Positions 1 through 6,107 of a DNA stretch of 6,177 nucleotides are shown in pieces. The translations under genes were made by a program, and so were the position numbers. This stretch comes from Planctomycetota bacterium (GTDB taxonomy: Bacteria > Planctomycetota > UBA1135 > GCA-002686595): the NCBI GenBank assembly GCA_027623615.1, contig JAQBVH010000211.1, positions 1-6,177 on the forward strand. The letters run 5' to 3'. How positions within the stretch are numbered: position 1 is the first letter of the stretch; each line of letters begins with the position of its first letter. A model generated the notes under the pieces. That model did not search any database. It saw only the letters and a program-made list of their open reading frames with translations, and had not been told where the DNA came from.

Positions 1-796
1 TGCCCAGGCCATAGGCGGCCAGGGCCCGCACGCGCACCGAGACCTTGCCGCCGACGAACTCCCGCCCCTGCTCGTCGTCGAGCAAGAGGCTGCGCAGGGT
101 GACGACCGCCTCCGGAGAGGCGAGGGCGCCGAGGGCGATCGTCGCGCCCTCGACCACACCCAGGTTGCCGTCGGCGAGGTAGGGGCGGATCGTCGCGAGG
201 AGCGAGGGTGCCTCGATCCCGCTCGGCGCCTCGCCGATGCGCCCGAGGGCCAGGAGGCCCTGGCGCAGGACGCGCGCGTCGTCGGAGCCGTCCCGCAGAG
301 CCACGTGGATCGCCGGCACGATGCGGCCGTAGACCGCCGCCGTGGACAGGCCGAAGCGCCGGCCCTCGAGCTCGGCCGAGGGATCGTCCGAGGGCGTGCG
401 CGGGTGCAGTCGCGACAGGGTCTGATCGAGGTCGAGATAGAGCTCCCGGTGATACTCCCACCAGTGCCACCACTCGCTCTTGTCCGCGGCCTGCAGCAGG
501 CTCTGCGGGGTCGCAGCCGTTCCGCCGGTCGGAGCCCCAGGCTTCTGGGACGGCGAGCCCGGGAACGTGGTCGTCCCACCCGGGGTCGACGGCGCCTCCG
601 GCAGGGGAGCGTCGGGGCGCGTCGGAGAAACAGGCGTGGAGCGCGTGGGGAGATTGCCCGGCGGCACGGCCGGAGGCGGGGACGGCGGAGGCCGATCGCC
701 ACCCATGCCAGGTCAGCCCTGGGGGAAGGCGGGGAGCGCCGCTGCCAGGGACATGGCAAGGGCTGTCGCAGTCGCGAGTCGCATTCGGGGACGCAT
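1..796 (-). CDS. Secreted HEAT-repeat protein, 5' part only, with an in-frame TGA after the signal peptide
   Basis: The frame runs leftward from ATG 796 and leaves the window still open. It begins with a basic, then hydrophobic signal peptide (MRPRMRLATATALAMSLAAA, then LPAFPQG), followed at codon 28 by TGA (713-715). The same frame then stays open for more than 230 codons: a Pro/Thr/Ser/Gly-rich linker (codons about 32-100), a tryptophan cluster (SEWWHWWEYHRELYLDL, codons 107-123) and paired helices typical of HEAT repeats (about 150-265, e.g. LLALGRIGEAPSG, GATIALGALASPEAV). HEAT repeats form protein-binding solenoids; the partner is unknown. ATG 796 is supported by an AGGAG eight bases upstream. 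The only alternative is ATG 706 (codon 31), which would avoid the TGA but lose the signal peptide and has no ribosome site. A point change (for instance CGA or TGG to TGA) or a sequence error is the simplest explanation. The gene is well supported; its intactness is not. Confidence 0.75.
713..715 (-). other. In-frame TGA inside the HEAT-repeat gene
   Basis: Codon 28 of the frame starting at 796 is TGA. Signal-peptide coding lies on one side and linker plus HEAT coding on the other, in the same frame, so no indel is needed. The flanking residues (FPQG, then PGMGGD) are low-complexity linker, not an active site, and I see no strong hairpin at SECIS distance downstream. A premature stop, a sequencing error or a downstream restart at ATG 706 are all possible. 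Confidence 0.7.
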
Positions 797-802
797 GGCG
801 TG

Positions 803-809
803 ATCTCCT
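803..809 (-). promoter_or_regulatory. Shine-Dalgarno site of the HEAT-repeat gene
   Basis: On the minus strand AGGAGAT lies upstream of ATG 796, with eight bases between AGGAG and the start codon. It fixes the start at 796, so the signal peptide belongs to the gene. It is the only clear Shine-Dalgarno sequence among the seven genes here. Confidence 0.6.
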
Positions 810-845
810 GTCGACGGGATCGAGTGGTGGAGCCCGGGGTCCGGC

Positions 846-854
846 ATGACAGCA
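846..854 (-). promoter_or_regulatory. Possible extended -10 element for the HEAT-repeat gene
   Basis: On the minus strand TGC-TGTCAT resembles an extended -10 (TGn plus a hexamer) and would give a leader of about 40 nt before ATG 796. No -35 is recognisable. It resembles the motifs at 996-1004 and 2745-2753. Weak. Confidence 0.2.
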
Positions 855-975
855 AGGGCCGTTCCCCCCACCTGGCTTCCTCCCGACCGAATCTGGGCCA
901 ATTCCCGTGCGGAGTCGCGCACCGGGCAGCGCGGAGCGCACACCAGCGGGGTAGGGTTCGCCCAGGACCCTCCGC

Positions 976-1004
976 TTCAGGACCGCGGGCGCACGTGCTA
1001 GCAT
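976..1004 (+). promoter_or_regulatory. Possible promoter of the zinc-ribbon/selenoprotein pair
   Basis: TGC-TAGCAT (996-1004) is an extended -10 type sequence. A poor -35 (TTCAGG, 976-981) lies 17 bp before the TAGCAT hexamer. Transcription would start about 20 nt before ATG 1032. The rest of the 797-1031 divergent spacer holds nothing else I can name. Confidence 0.3.
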
Positions 1005-1031
1005 GCCCGGCGGTTCCCTTCCCTCCCTGCC

Positions 1032-1697
1032 ATGACCGACGCTTCCACCGCAGCTCCGCCGACCCGCCTGGAGCGCTGCCCCAACTGCAACGCCAAGCTG
1101 CCGGACACGCCGGTCTCCATCTGCCCCTACTGCGTCTACCCGCTCGGGACGGAGAAGCAGAAGGTCAGTGAGGGCGGCGAGAGCCCGAACCACGGGCGCA
1201 TCCAGCGCATCCTCGCCCACGAGGACTACCCCAAGACAGAGGGCATCCAGCCCCCCGAGAACCTCGAGTTCCAGCAGGGTGGCCAGGCGATCTTCCGCGG
1301 CAAGGTCCTGCTGTCGGTCGCGGTGATCAGCGTGGCGCTGGGCGGCATCCTGGGCGGCGCTGCGCTGCTGACCCACTGGGCCACCTGGCTCGGCAGCCTG
1401 CTGGCCGTGGCTGGAGCGCTGCTGATCGTCAAGGGCGGCGCGATCCGCAAGCAGTCGACGTCCCTGCCGCTGCTGCGGCGGGCGGGCCTGATCCTCGACC
1501 GACGCAGCGACACCCAGATCCGCGGCTGGGGTGGCTCCACCACCTACTACTTCGAGATCGAGTTCGAGGACGGCACCCGGGCGGAGTTCCGCTATCCGGG
1601 TCGGGGCTCCAAGGAGGATCCCTACGTCACGAACCTGCCTGGCGTCGCGTTCACCCGCGGTCAGGACCTGCTCATCTTCAAGCACATCCGCGTCTGA
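1032..1697 (+). CDS. Zinc-ribbon membrane protein with C-terminal DUF3592/DUF2500-like domain
   Basis: This 221-residue protein has three parts. Residues 16-34 carry two CxxC pairs (CPNC at 16-19, CPYC at 31-34), a zinc-ribbon signature. Residues about 92-114 and 117-135 are two hydrophobic segments separated by a short THWAT turn, predicting a membrane hairpin with both ends in the cytoplasm. Residues about 155-221 form a soluble beta-rich tail (TTYYFEIEFEDGTRAEFRYPG, ending GQDLLIFKHIRV) that resembles the small domains of DUF3592/DUF2500 proteins; this is from memory. The start is ATG 1032; no Shine-Dalgarno is visible, and a longer N-terminus is not supported. Its TGA stop (1695-1697) shares one base with the ATG of the downstream YtxJ-like gene, so the two are probably one operon with coupled translation. 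The biochemical role is unknown; the partnership suggests thiol, selenol or metal homeostasis, which is only inference. Confidence 0.88.
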   Translation: MTDASTAAPPTRLERCPNCNAKLPDTPVSICPYCVYPLGTEKQKVSEGGESPNHGRIQRILAHEDYPKTEGIQPPENLEFQQGGQAIFRGKVLLSVAVISVALGGILGGAALLTHWATWLGSLLAVAGALLIVKGGAIRKQSTSLPLLRRAGLILDRRSDTQIRGWGGSTTYYFEIEFEDGTRAEFRYPGRGSKEDPYVTNLPGVAFTRGQDLLIFKHIRV

Positions 1698-2032
1698 TGC
1701 TGCCGGAGGATCCTGCGCTCGCGATCGCCGCTCTCGAGGCGGCGTCGACGCGGCAGCCAGTCGTCGTGTTCAAGGCTTCGCCGACCTGACCGGTCAGCCA
1801 CCGCGCCCAGGCCCGCTTCGAGGCCTGGCGCGACGCTCTCGAGCCCGGTCGGGTCGAGACACACTTGATCGACGTGATCGACCAGCGGCCACTCGCCCGC
1901 GGCCTGACCTCCGCGCTGGGGATCGAACACGAGTCGCCCCAGGGACTCGTGTTCGTCGCCGGCCGCCTCAACGCCCACGCCAGTCACGACAAGTTGACCG
2001 CGGACTGGTTCGAGGCAGCCATCGCCGGCTGA
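1697..2032 (+). CDS. YtxJ/BrxC-type monothiol bacilliredoxin, selenocysteine-containing (TGA at codon 31)
   Basis: Reading from ATG 1697 and taking TGA 1787-1789 as selenocysteine (U) gives 111 residues ending at TGA 2030-2032. The product matches the YtxJ/BrxC family (thioredoxin fold, about 110 residues). Strand VVVFKASPT (22-30) leads to U31-PVSHRA, where the family has TCPIS with its single redox cysteine. VETHLIDVIDQRPLARGL (53-70) matches the family's DV-E-RPLS region, HESPQ (78-82) is its cis-proline motif, and HASH (94-97) its late conserved motif. BrxC-type proteins reduce S-bacillithiolated proteins in the cytosol by a monothiol mechanism; here a selenol would attack. The protein contains no cysteine, so Sec31 is the only redox residue. 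A SECIS-like hairpin follows at 1802-1832. The start overlaps the upstream gene's stop by one base. Alternatives are a Cys-codon nonsense mutation or a sequence error; the hairpin and the intact downstream frame argue against these. Whether the host makes bacillithiol or has selABCD cannot be seen. Confidence 0.85.
1787..1789 (+). other. Probable selenocysteine codon (UGA)
   Basis: This TGA falls exactly on the catalytic cysteine of the YtxJ motif (KASPT-U-PVSHR against family TCPIS). The codon sits inside the 10-bp palindrome TGACCGGTCA (1787-1796). Other genes in the window end normally with TGA or TAG and use TGG for tryptophan, so a genome-wide code change is not indicated. Confidence 0.8.
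1802..1832 (+). promoter_or_regulatory. Bacterial SECIS-like hairpin inside the coding region
   Basis: CCAGGCC (1807-1813) pairs perfectly with GGCCTGG (1822-1828) around the 8-nt loop CGCTTCGA (1814-1821). Past a single bulged C (1806), CGCG (1802-1805) pairs with CGCG (1829-1832), giving an 11-bp stem. The loop begins 24 nt after the TGA, and G1815 is its second base. Known bacterial SECIS elements have a stem with a small apical loop roughly 16-37 nt after UGA and a G among the first loop bases; they bind SelB and recruit Sec-tRNA. GC-rich coding DNA can make hairpins by chance, but position and shape fit well. Confidence 0.7.
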
Positions 2033-2035
2033 GGC

Positions 2036-2692
2036 CTACTCGGGCCGACGGGTGTAGGCGACCTCGGTCAAGGTGAACGGCCCAGCCTGGAAGGCGTCGT
2101 AGACGATGGTCTTGACGGTCAGAGTGTCCGCGTCACCGAAGCTGATCACGACGTCGAAGGCCTGGGTAATGCCGATGGACGGGTCGTCGCTCGTGCCCGA
2201 CAGGGTCATCGTTCGGGTGGCCTGGTCGTAGGTACCCTCGGCGGTGGTCGCGTAGGTTCCCATCGTGTCGAAGCCGGTCAAGGAGTACTTGCCCGTGCGG
2301 CGGTCGAAGCCGAGGTACTGCAGCGACTCGACCTCGTAGGTGCCCTGCCCCCGAATCTCGTAGCGTGCGTGGCTCGACATGCGCAGGTAGCGGCCACCGA
2401 GCACGGCCTCGTTGGTCGACTCGCCCTTGGTCGTCACCGCCTTGGTGTTCGGTCCCGTCCACATCTTGGTCGAGGCGTCGAAGACGCCGACGTAGGGGCT
2501 CAGCAGGGTGTGCTCGGCGGCCGGCGTCGAGAGCGCCATGGCCTGCTGCTGAGCCTGGATCTTCTCAGCGTCGCTCAGCTCGAGCAGGGTGCGCTGCTTG
2601 TCCTGGACGGGCTCATCGTCCTGGGCACGCAGCAGCGGAAGGGCGACGAGACTCGAGGTAGCAAGGGCGGTCAGGGCGACGAACAGACGCAT
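2036..2692 (-). CDS. Exported DUF1579-like protein
   Basis: This 218-residue protein starts with a signal peptide (MRLFVALTALATSSLVALPL, then LRA; probable cleavage near residue 23 before QDDEP). The mature part has the DUF1579 pattern: an opening statement of activity/size (LLSPYVGVFDASTKMWTGPN, about 64-83), a beta strand set with EAVLGGRYLRM (about 94-105), YLGFDRRTGKYSLTGFDTMG (about 126-145), EGTYDQATRTMTLSGTSDDP (about 152-171) and a closing EVAYTRR. These are beta-barrel or lipocalin-like secreted proteins of unknown function, common in Planctomycetes and Acidobacteria. The start is ATG 2692 at the signal peptide; no Shine-Dalgarno is seen. It ends with TAG and converges on the selenoprotein gene with only 3 bp between the two stops and no terminator between them, so the transcripts probably overlap. 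It is likely expressed from its own promoter near 2745-2753. Confidence 0.88.
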   Translation of the reverse strand: MRLFVALTALATSSLVALPLLRAQDDEPVQDKQRTLLELSDAEKIQAQQQAMALSTPAAEHTLLSPYVGVFDASTKMWTGPNTKAVTTKGESTNEAVLGGRYLRMSSHARYEIRGQGTYEVESLQYLGFDRRTGKYSLTGFDTMGTYATTAEGTYDQATRTMTLSGTSDDPSIGITQAFDVVISFGDADTLTVKTIVYDAFQAGPFTLTEVAYTRRPE

Positions 2693-2744
2693 GGTGATCG
2701 GTGTTGGGAAGAGGGGTCAGGCGGGGCGCGGGGTGGGCAGGGCG

Positions 2745-2753
2745 AGCGTAGCA
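2745..2753 (-). promoter_or_regulatory. Possible extended -10 element for the DUF1579-like gene
   Basis: On the minus strand TGC-TACGCT has the TGn-TAnnnT layout and would place the transcript start about 45 nt before ATG 2692. It lies just after the hairpin at 2758-2772, a sensible order of terminator then promoter. No -35 is visible. Confidence 0.25.
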
Positions 2754-2757
2754 CCGT

Positions 2758-2772
2758 CCCGGCGGAGCCGGG
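2758..2772 (-). terminator. GC-rich hairpin after the aminotransferase gene, possible terminator
   Basis: CCCGGC and GCCGGG form a perfect 6-bp stem around a 3-nt loop, about 23 nt past the aminotransferase stop. There is no T tract on either side, so it is not a classic intrinsic terminator. It may instead be a transcript-end stabiliser or chance in GC-rich DNA. Confidence 0.35.
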
Positions 2773-2795
2773 TTCGGCGCATGTACGTGGCGCGG

Positions 2796-3965
2796 TCAGC
2801 CGGCGTAAGCGGCGGCCGCAGCGGCCAGGGGATCGCCCGGCACGGTCCGACCCTGGGCCTCGAGGGCCGAGCGCAGCCCCGACAGGCAGAGGGTCACGTT
2901 GCGGCGGGTCGAGCCGGAGCCCATCAGGCCGATGCGCCAGGTGTTGCCCTTCATCGGGCCCAGGCCGCCGCCGATCTCGACGCCGTACTCGCTCAGCAGG
3001 TAGCGACGCACGGCCGCGTCCTCGACGCCATCGGGGACGGCAACCGCGGTCAGGGGGAAGAGGCGCTCGCCCTCGGCCACGCGCGGCTCGAGGCCCATGG
3101 CTTGCAGCCCCGCGACCAGCGCGGTCGCGTTCCGGCGGTGCCGCTGCGCGCGGACGTCGATGCCCTCGACGAGCACGAGCCGCAGCGCCTCGTGCAAGCC
3201 GTAGAGCATGTTGATCGGTGCGGTGTGGTGGTAGGCGCGATCGCTGCCCCAGTAGTTGGAGATCAGCGAGAGGTCGAGGTACCAGCTCTGGACCGGGGTC
3301 TTGCGGTTCGCGAGCCGCGCCGCGGCGCGGGCGCTGAAGCTGATCGGGGAGAGGCCAGGCGGGCAGCTCAGGCACTTCTGGGTGCCCGAGTACGCCGCGT
3401 CGACGCCCCAGGCGTCGAGCTCCATGCGGTAGCCGCCGAGGGAGGTCACGCAGTCGACGAGCAGCAGCGCGCCGACCTCGTCCGCGACGGTCTTCGCCGC
3501 GCTCAGGTCCTGGTGGGCGCCGGTCGAGGTCTCCGCGTGCACGATGGCGAGCACGTCGTAGGTGCCCTCCGCTCCTGCGCGCAGCTGGTCGGCGCTGAAG
3601 GTGGTCCCCCACTCCGCGGCCACCTCGGTCACCTCGGCGCCGCAGCGCCGCGCGACGTCAGCCATGCGCGTGCCGAAGACGCCGTTCACCCCGACGAGCA
3701 CCCGGTCGCCGGGTTCGAGCAGGTTGACGAAGCAGGTCTCCATCCCCGCGCTGCCCGTGCCGGACATCGGGAAGGTCAGCTCGTTGGTGGTCCCGAACAC
3801 CTCGCGCAGCATGTCGCGCACCTGGTCCATGATCTCGAGGAACGCGGGGTCGAGGTGCCCGAGGGTCGGCTTGGCGAGGGCGCCGAGCACGGAGGGGGCG
3901 ACGTCGGAGGGGCCGGGGCCGAGCAGGACGCGCGCGGGAGGGTTGATCGGTTGGGGGGCTGACAT
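2796..3965 (-). CDS. Class V alanine/serine-glyoxylate aminotransferase (PLP-dependent)
   Basis: This 389-residue cytosolic enzyme belongs to the AGXT/serine-pyruvate transaminase group (fold type I PLP). It would transfer an amino group from alanine or serine to glyoxylate, giving glycine plus pyruvate or hydroxypyruvate. Visible landmarks are LLGPGPSDV at 14-22, the cofactor-phosphate loop [10 protein letters not shown] at 68-77, HAETSTG at 143-149, the pyridine-binding aspartate in VDCVTSLGG (D171), the Schiff-base lysine K197 in [12 protein letters not shown], the [16 protein letters not shown] segment (221-240), YHHTAP at 245-250, and the carboxylate-binding R344 in WRIGLMG. All expected catalytic residues are present. 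After residue 371 a short alanine-rich tail (AAAAAAYAG) adds nothing recognisable. The start ATG 3965 precedes the family's first motif directly. It lies 33 bp after the small unknown gene on the same strand, so an operon is likely. The exact amino donor (alanine, serine or another) cannot be told from sequence. Confidence 0.94.
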   Translation of the reverse strand: MSAPQPINPPARVLLGPGPSDVAPSVLGALAKPTLGHLDPAFLEIMDQVRDMLREVFGTTNELTFPMSGTGSAGMETCFVNLLEPGDRVLVGVNGVFGTRMADVARRCGAEVTEVAAEWGTTFSADQLRAGAEGTYDVLAIVHAETSTGAHQDLSAAKTVADEVGALLLVDCVTSLGGYRMELDAWGVDAAYSGTQKCLSCPPGLSPISFSARAAARLANRKTPVQSWYLDLSLISNYWGSDRAYHHTAPINMLYGLHEALRLVLVEGIDVRAQRHRRNATALVAGLQAMGLEPRVAEGERLFPLTAVAVPDGVEDAAVRRYLLSEYGVEIGGGLGPMKGNTWRIGLMGSGSTRRNVTLCLSGLRSALEAQGRTVPGDPLAAAAAAYAG

Positions 3966-3973
3966 GGCGAGGG

Positions 3974-4002
3974 AGGATGACCCTGCTGCGAGATGTGGTC
4001 AA
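3974..4002 (-). promoter_or_regulatory. Weak promoter-like sequence before the aminotransferase
   Basis: On the minus strand TTGACC (3997-4002) is a good -35 and lies 17 bp before CATCCT (3974-3979), a poor -10. It would start transcription within a few bases of ATG 3965 and give a near-leaderless mRNA. Read-through from the upstream gene is an equal possibility. Confidence 0.2.
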
Positions 4003-4391
4003 GGCGACGGCAGGCGATAGACCACGGCCGGCGGCAGGGCCTCGCTTCCCAGGTAGTGGACCGGCGCGCGGGCTGCCCAGGCGTCGCAGTGATCCCCCAG
4101 CACCCGCGCGTAGTCGTTGGGCTCCTCGGCCTCGTCGCTCAGGGTCCAGACGTCCAGCGGACCGATCGCGCTCGTCTGCTCCTCGCACTCGCGCCAGAGC
4201 TCGAGGAGCCGCTCGAGGCCAGCCGTGCCGCGCTCGCTGAACATCCGCGAGGAGAGCACGAGCGCCCAGCAGCGGGTGGTCGGTCGCAGTCGGCGCCAGT
4301 AGCACGCCAGGACCGGCAGGCCGCCGGAGTCCATGGCCTCGAGGAAGCTGCGGCCGTGGTCGATGCGTTGCGCCGAGGGTCGTCGTTCCAT
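3999..4391 (-). CDS. Conserved-looking small protein of unknown function
   Basis: I do not recognise this family. From ATG 4391 it encodes 130 residues; the frame is open back to ATG 4475, but the extra 28 residues (MGAQALGAAGKAESRPQPQH onward) look like non-coding GC-rich sequence, so I prefer 4391. No clear Shine-Dalgarno helps. The protein has no signal peptide or membrane segment and looks cytosolic. It alternates hydrophobic strands and amphipathic helices: a central strand pair (PVLACYWRRL, CWALVLSSRMF), a helix (GLERLLELWRECEEQT), then a strand (GPLDVWTLSDEAE) and a tail rich in aromatics and ending AVVYRLPSP. It ends 33 bp before the aminotransferase start on the same strand, so the two may be co-transcribed. 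A coding role is supported by natural protein composition and by the neighbour's strand. Its function is unknown. Confidence 0.6.
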   Translation of the reverse strand: MERRPSAQRIDHGRSFLEAMDSGGLPVLACYWRRLRPTTRCWALVLSSRMFSERGTAGLERLLELWRECEEQTSAIGPLDVWTLSDEAEEPNDYARVLGDHCDAWAARAPVHYLGSEALPPAVVYRLPSP

Positions 4392-4490
4392 CTCGCCCAG
4401 GAGACCGTCCTCGGGGTGCTGCGGTTGCGGTCGCGATTCAGCTTTCCCGGCCGCCCCGAGCGCCTGTGCCCCCAACGCGACGCGAGAATC

Positions 4491-4515
4491 GGAGGCAGGC
4501 AGTATGGTCGCCTCC
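4491..4515. promoter_or_regulatory. Inverted repeat around a possible -10 before the esterase gene
   Basis: GGAGGC (4491-4496) and GCCTCC (4510-4515) are perfect inverted arms 13 bp apart, enclosing TATGGT (4503-4508), a fair -10 hexamer on the plus strand about 30 bp before ATG 4539. It could be an operator or a hairpin, or chance. No -35 is recognisable. The rest of the divergent spacer (4392-4538) shows nothing else. Confidence 0.22.
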
Positions 4516-4538
4516 CAACCTCAGCCCACCACGCAACC

Positions 4539-6107
4539 ATGCATCCGACCGCACGCCTGCTGCTCGCCCTCGCCCTGTCCACTGTCTCGTCAACGACCTC
4601 GTTGGCCGACGTGCGCCTGCCCAAGGTCTTCGGCGACCACATGGTGCTGCAACAAGGCAAGCCGATCCGCGTCTTCGGCTGGGCCGACCCCGGCGAGGAG
4701 GTCAGCGTCGCGCTGAACGGTCAGACCGCGCGCGCCGTCGGGAGCGCGGAGGGCCGTTTCCGTGTCGACCTGCCCGCCATGCGCGCCGACGGCAAGGCCC
4801 ACGCGCTGACCGTGACCGGCGTGAACACGATCACCCTGCAGGACGTGCTCCTGGGCGAGGTCTGGCTCTGCTCCGGCCAATCCAACATGGAGTGGAACAT
4901 GGGCGGCACGCTGAACAGCCAGGAGGAGATCGCGGCCGCCGAGCATCCGGGCATCCGCCTGTTCAACGTGCCGGGGCACATCTCCTCGCCGACCCCCAAC
5001 GAGGACGCGCCCGGCACCTGGCAGCTGTGCAGCCCGGGCTCCGTGGCTGGCTTCTCCGCGGTCGGCTTCTTCTACGGTCGACGACTGCACGCGGAGACCG
5101 GCGTCCCGATCGGCTTGATCGGCACGAACTGGGGCGGCACCCGCATCGAGCCCTGGACCCCGCCGGTCGGCTTCGACCAGGTCCCCGAGCTGAGCGACTA
5201 CCGCGCCAGCCTGCGCGAGGTCGACCCCGCCACCACCGAGGGCCACGCCAAGCACGAGCGGCACCTGGCCGAGGTGGAGGCCTGGCTCGCGGGCGCCAGG
5301 CAGCAGCTCGCCGCAGGCAAGCGCTACGGGGATCCGCCGCGCGTCGACAACCAGCCCAAGGGCGGCGCGACCACGATCTACAACGGCATGGTGCACGGCC
5401 TGGCGCCCTTCAGCGTGCGCGGCGCGATCTGGTACCAGGGCGAGTCCAACGCGGGCGATGGCCTGCGCTATGCCGACCTCAAGCGCGCGCTGGTGCGCGG
5501 CTGGCGCAGCGTGTTCGAGGACGAGGCGCTCTCCTTCTACTGGGTGCAGCTGGCCAACTTCCAAAACCCCAGCGAGGCCCCGGCGGGCGGCGGCTGGGGA
5601 CCTGTGCGCGAGGGCCAGCGCCTCGCCCTCGACCTGCCGCACACGGGCATGGCCACGATCATCGACATCGGTCAGGCGAACGACATCCACCCGCGCAACA
5701 AGCAGGACGTGGGCGAGCGCCTCGCGCGCTGGGCCCTGCGGGACCACTACGGCCAGCCCGACCTCGTGCCCTGCGGTCCGCTCTACGCCGGCCAATCGGT
5801 CGAGGGCGCCAAGGTCCGCGTGCGCTTCTCCCAGGTGGGCAGCGGCCTCATGATCGGCAAGAAGGCAGGGCTGACCCCCACCGAGGAGGACCCCGCAGGC
5901 AGCCTTGGCCGCTTCGCGATCGCCGGCGCGGACAAGCAGTGGCACTGGGCCGAGGCGCGCATCGACGGCGACACGGTCCTGGTCTGGTCGGAAGCCGTGC
6001 CCGCACCGGTCGCCGTGCGCTACGCGTACGAGTCGAACCCCGTGGGCGCCAAGCTCTACAACCGCGAGGGCCTGCCCGCGTCCCCGTTCCGCACCGACCG
6101 CTGGTAG
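4539..6107 (+). CDS. Exported sialate O-acetylesterase-like SGNH hydrolase
   Basis: This 522-residue protein begins with a signal peptide (hydrophobic core LLLALAL; cleavage likely after SLA at residue 23). Residues 24-104 form the N-terminal beta domain of the family (RLPKVFGDHMVLQQGKPIRV, GWADPGEEV). The catalytic SGNH part follows: the nucleophile S115 in CSGQSNMEW (111-119), GTNWGGTRIEPW (195-206), AIWYQGESNAGDG (from 296), and D382/H384 in NDIHPRNKQDVGERL. These are the serine, oxyanion-hole and Asp-His elements of sialate O-acetylesterase (SGNH fold), which removes O-acetyl esters from sialic acids or, in relatives, from plant and algal polysaccharides. Export suggests periplasmic or outer-surface glycan degradation. 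Length is within the family range. ATG 4539 is the first start giving a signal peptide; the open frame extends upstream to 3993 but without coding character. The last two codons and the TAG stop lie inside the first copy of a 22-bp tandem repeat. The natural substrate is not determinable. Confidence 0.93.
   Translation: MHPTARLLLALALSTVSSTTSLADVRLPKVFGDHMVLQQGKPIRVFGWADPGEEVSVALNGQTARAVGSAEGRFRVDLPAMRADGKAHALTVTGVNTITLQDVLLGEVWLCSGQSNMEWNMGGTLNSQEEIAAAEHPGIRLFNVPGHISSPTPNEDAPGTWQLCSPGSVAGFSAVGFFYGRRLHAETGVPIGLIGTNWGGTRIEPWTPPVGFDQVPELSDYRASLREVDPATTEGHAKHERHLAEVEAWLAGARQQLAAGKRYGDPPRVDNQPKGGATTIYNGMVHGLAPFSVRGAIWYQGESNAGDGLRYADLKRALVRGWRSVFEDEALSFYWVQLANFQNPSEAPAGGGWGPVREGQRLALDLPHTGMATIIDIGQANDIHPRNKQDVGERLARWALRDHYGQPDLVPCGPLYAGQSVEGAKVRVRFSQVGSGLMIGKKAGLTPTEEDPAGSLGRFAIAGADKQWHWAEARIDGDTVLVWSEAVPAPVAVRYAYESNPVGAKLYNREGLPASPFRTDRW

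Noticed and set aside
713..715. Selenocysteine at the TGA of the HEAT-repeat gene
   Set aside because: The TGA sits in a linker just after the signal peptide, not in a redox site, and the downstream 40 nt offer only weak 4-5 bp stems.
208..1171. Plus-strand frames opposite the HEAT-repeat gene and across the divergent spacer
   Set aside because: Arg/Gly/Pro-rich translations without motifs. The minus strand carries the signal peptide and HEAT helices.
1661..1987. Minus-strand 108-codon frame opposite the selenoprotein gene
   Set aside because: It is a shadow: its sequence shows no family, whereas the plus strand reads as a complete YtxJ/BrxC protein once the TGA is taken as Sec.
2033..2046. 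GGCC/GGCC hairpin between the convergent genes
   Set aside because: Only 4 bp of stem and no T tract. It overlaps the DUF1579 stop and is easily chance at this GC content.
2589..3962. 457-codon plus-strand open frame
   Set aside because: It is antisense to the aminotransferase, which has every catalytic motif. The plus-strand product is low-complexity Arg/Gly/Ala-rich sequence, typical of a shadow frame in GC-rich DNA.
3993..4538. Upstream extension of the esterase open frame
   Set aside because: The signal peptide begins at ATG 4539. The 182 extra residues would bury it, and the stretch lies antisense to the small unknown gene.
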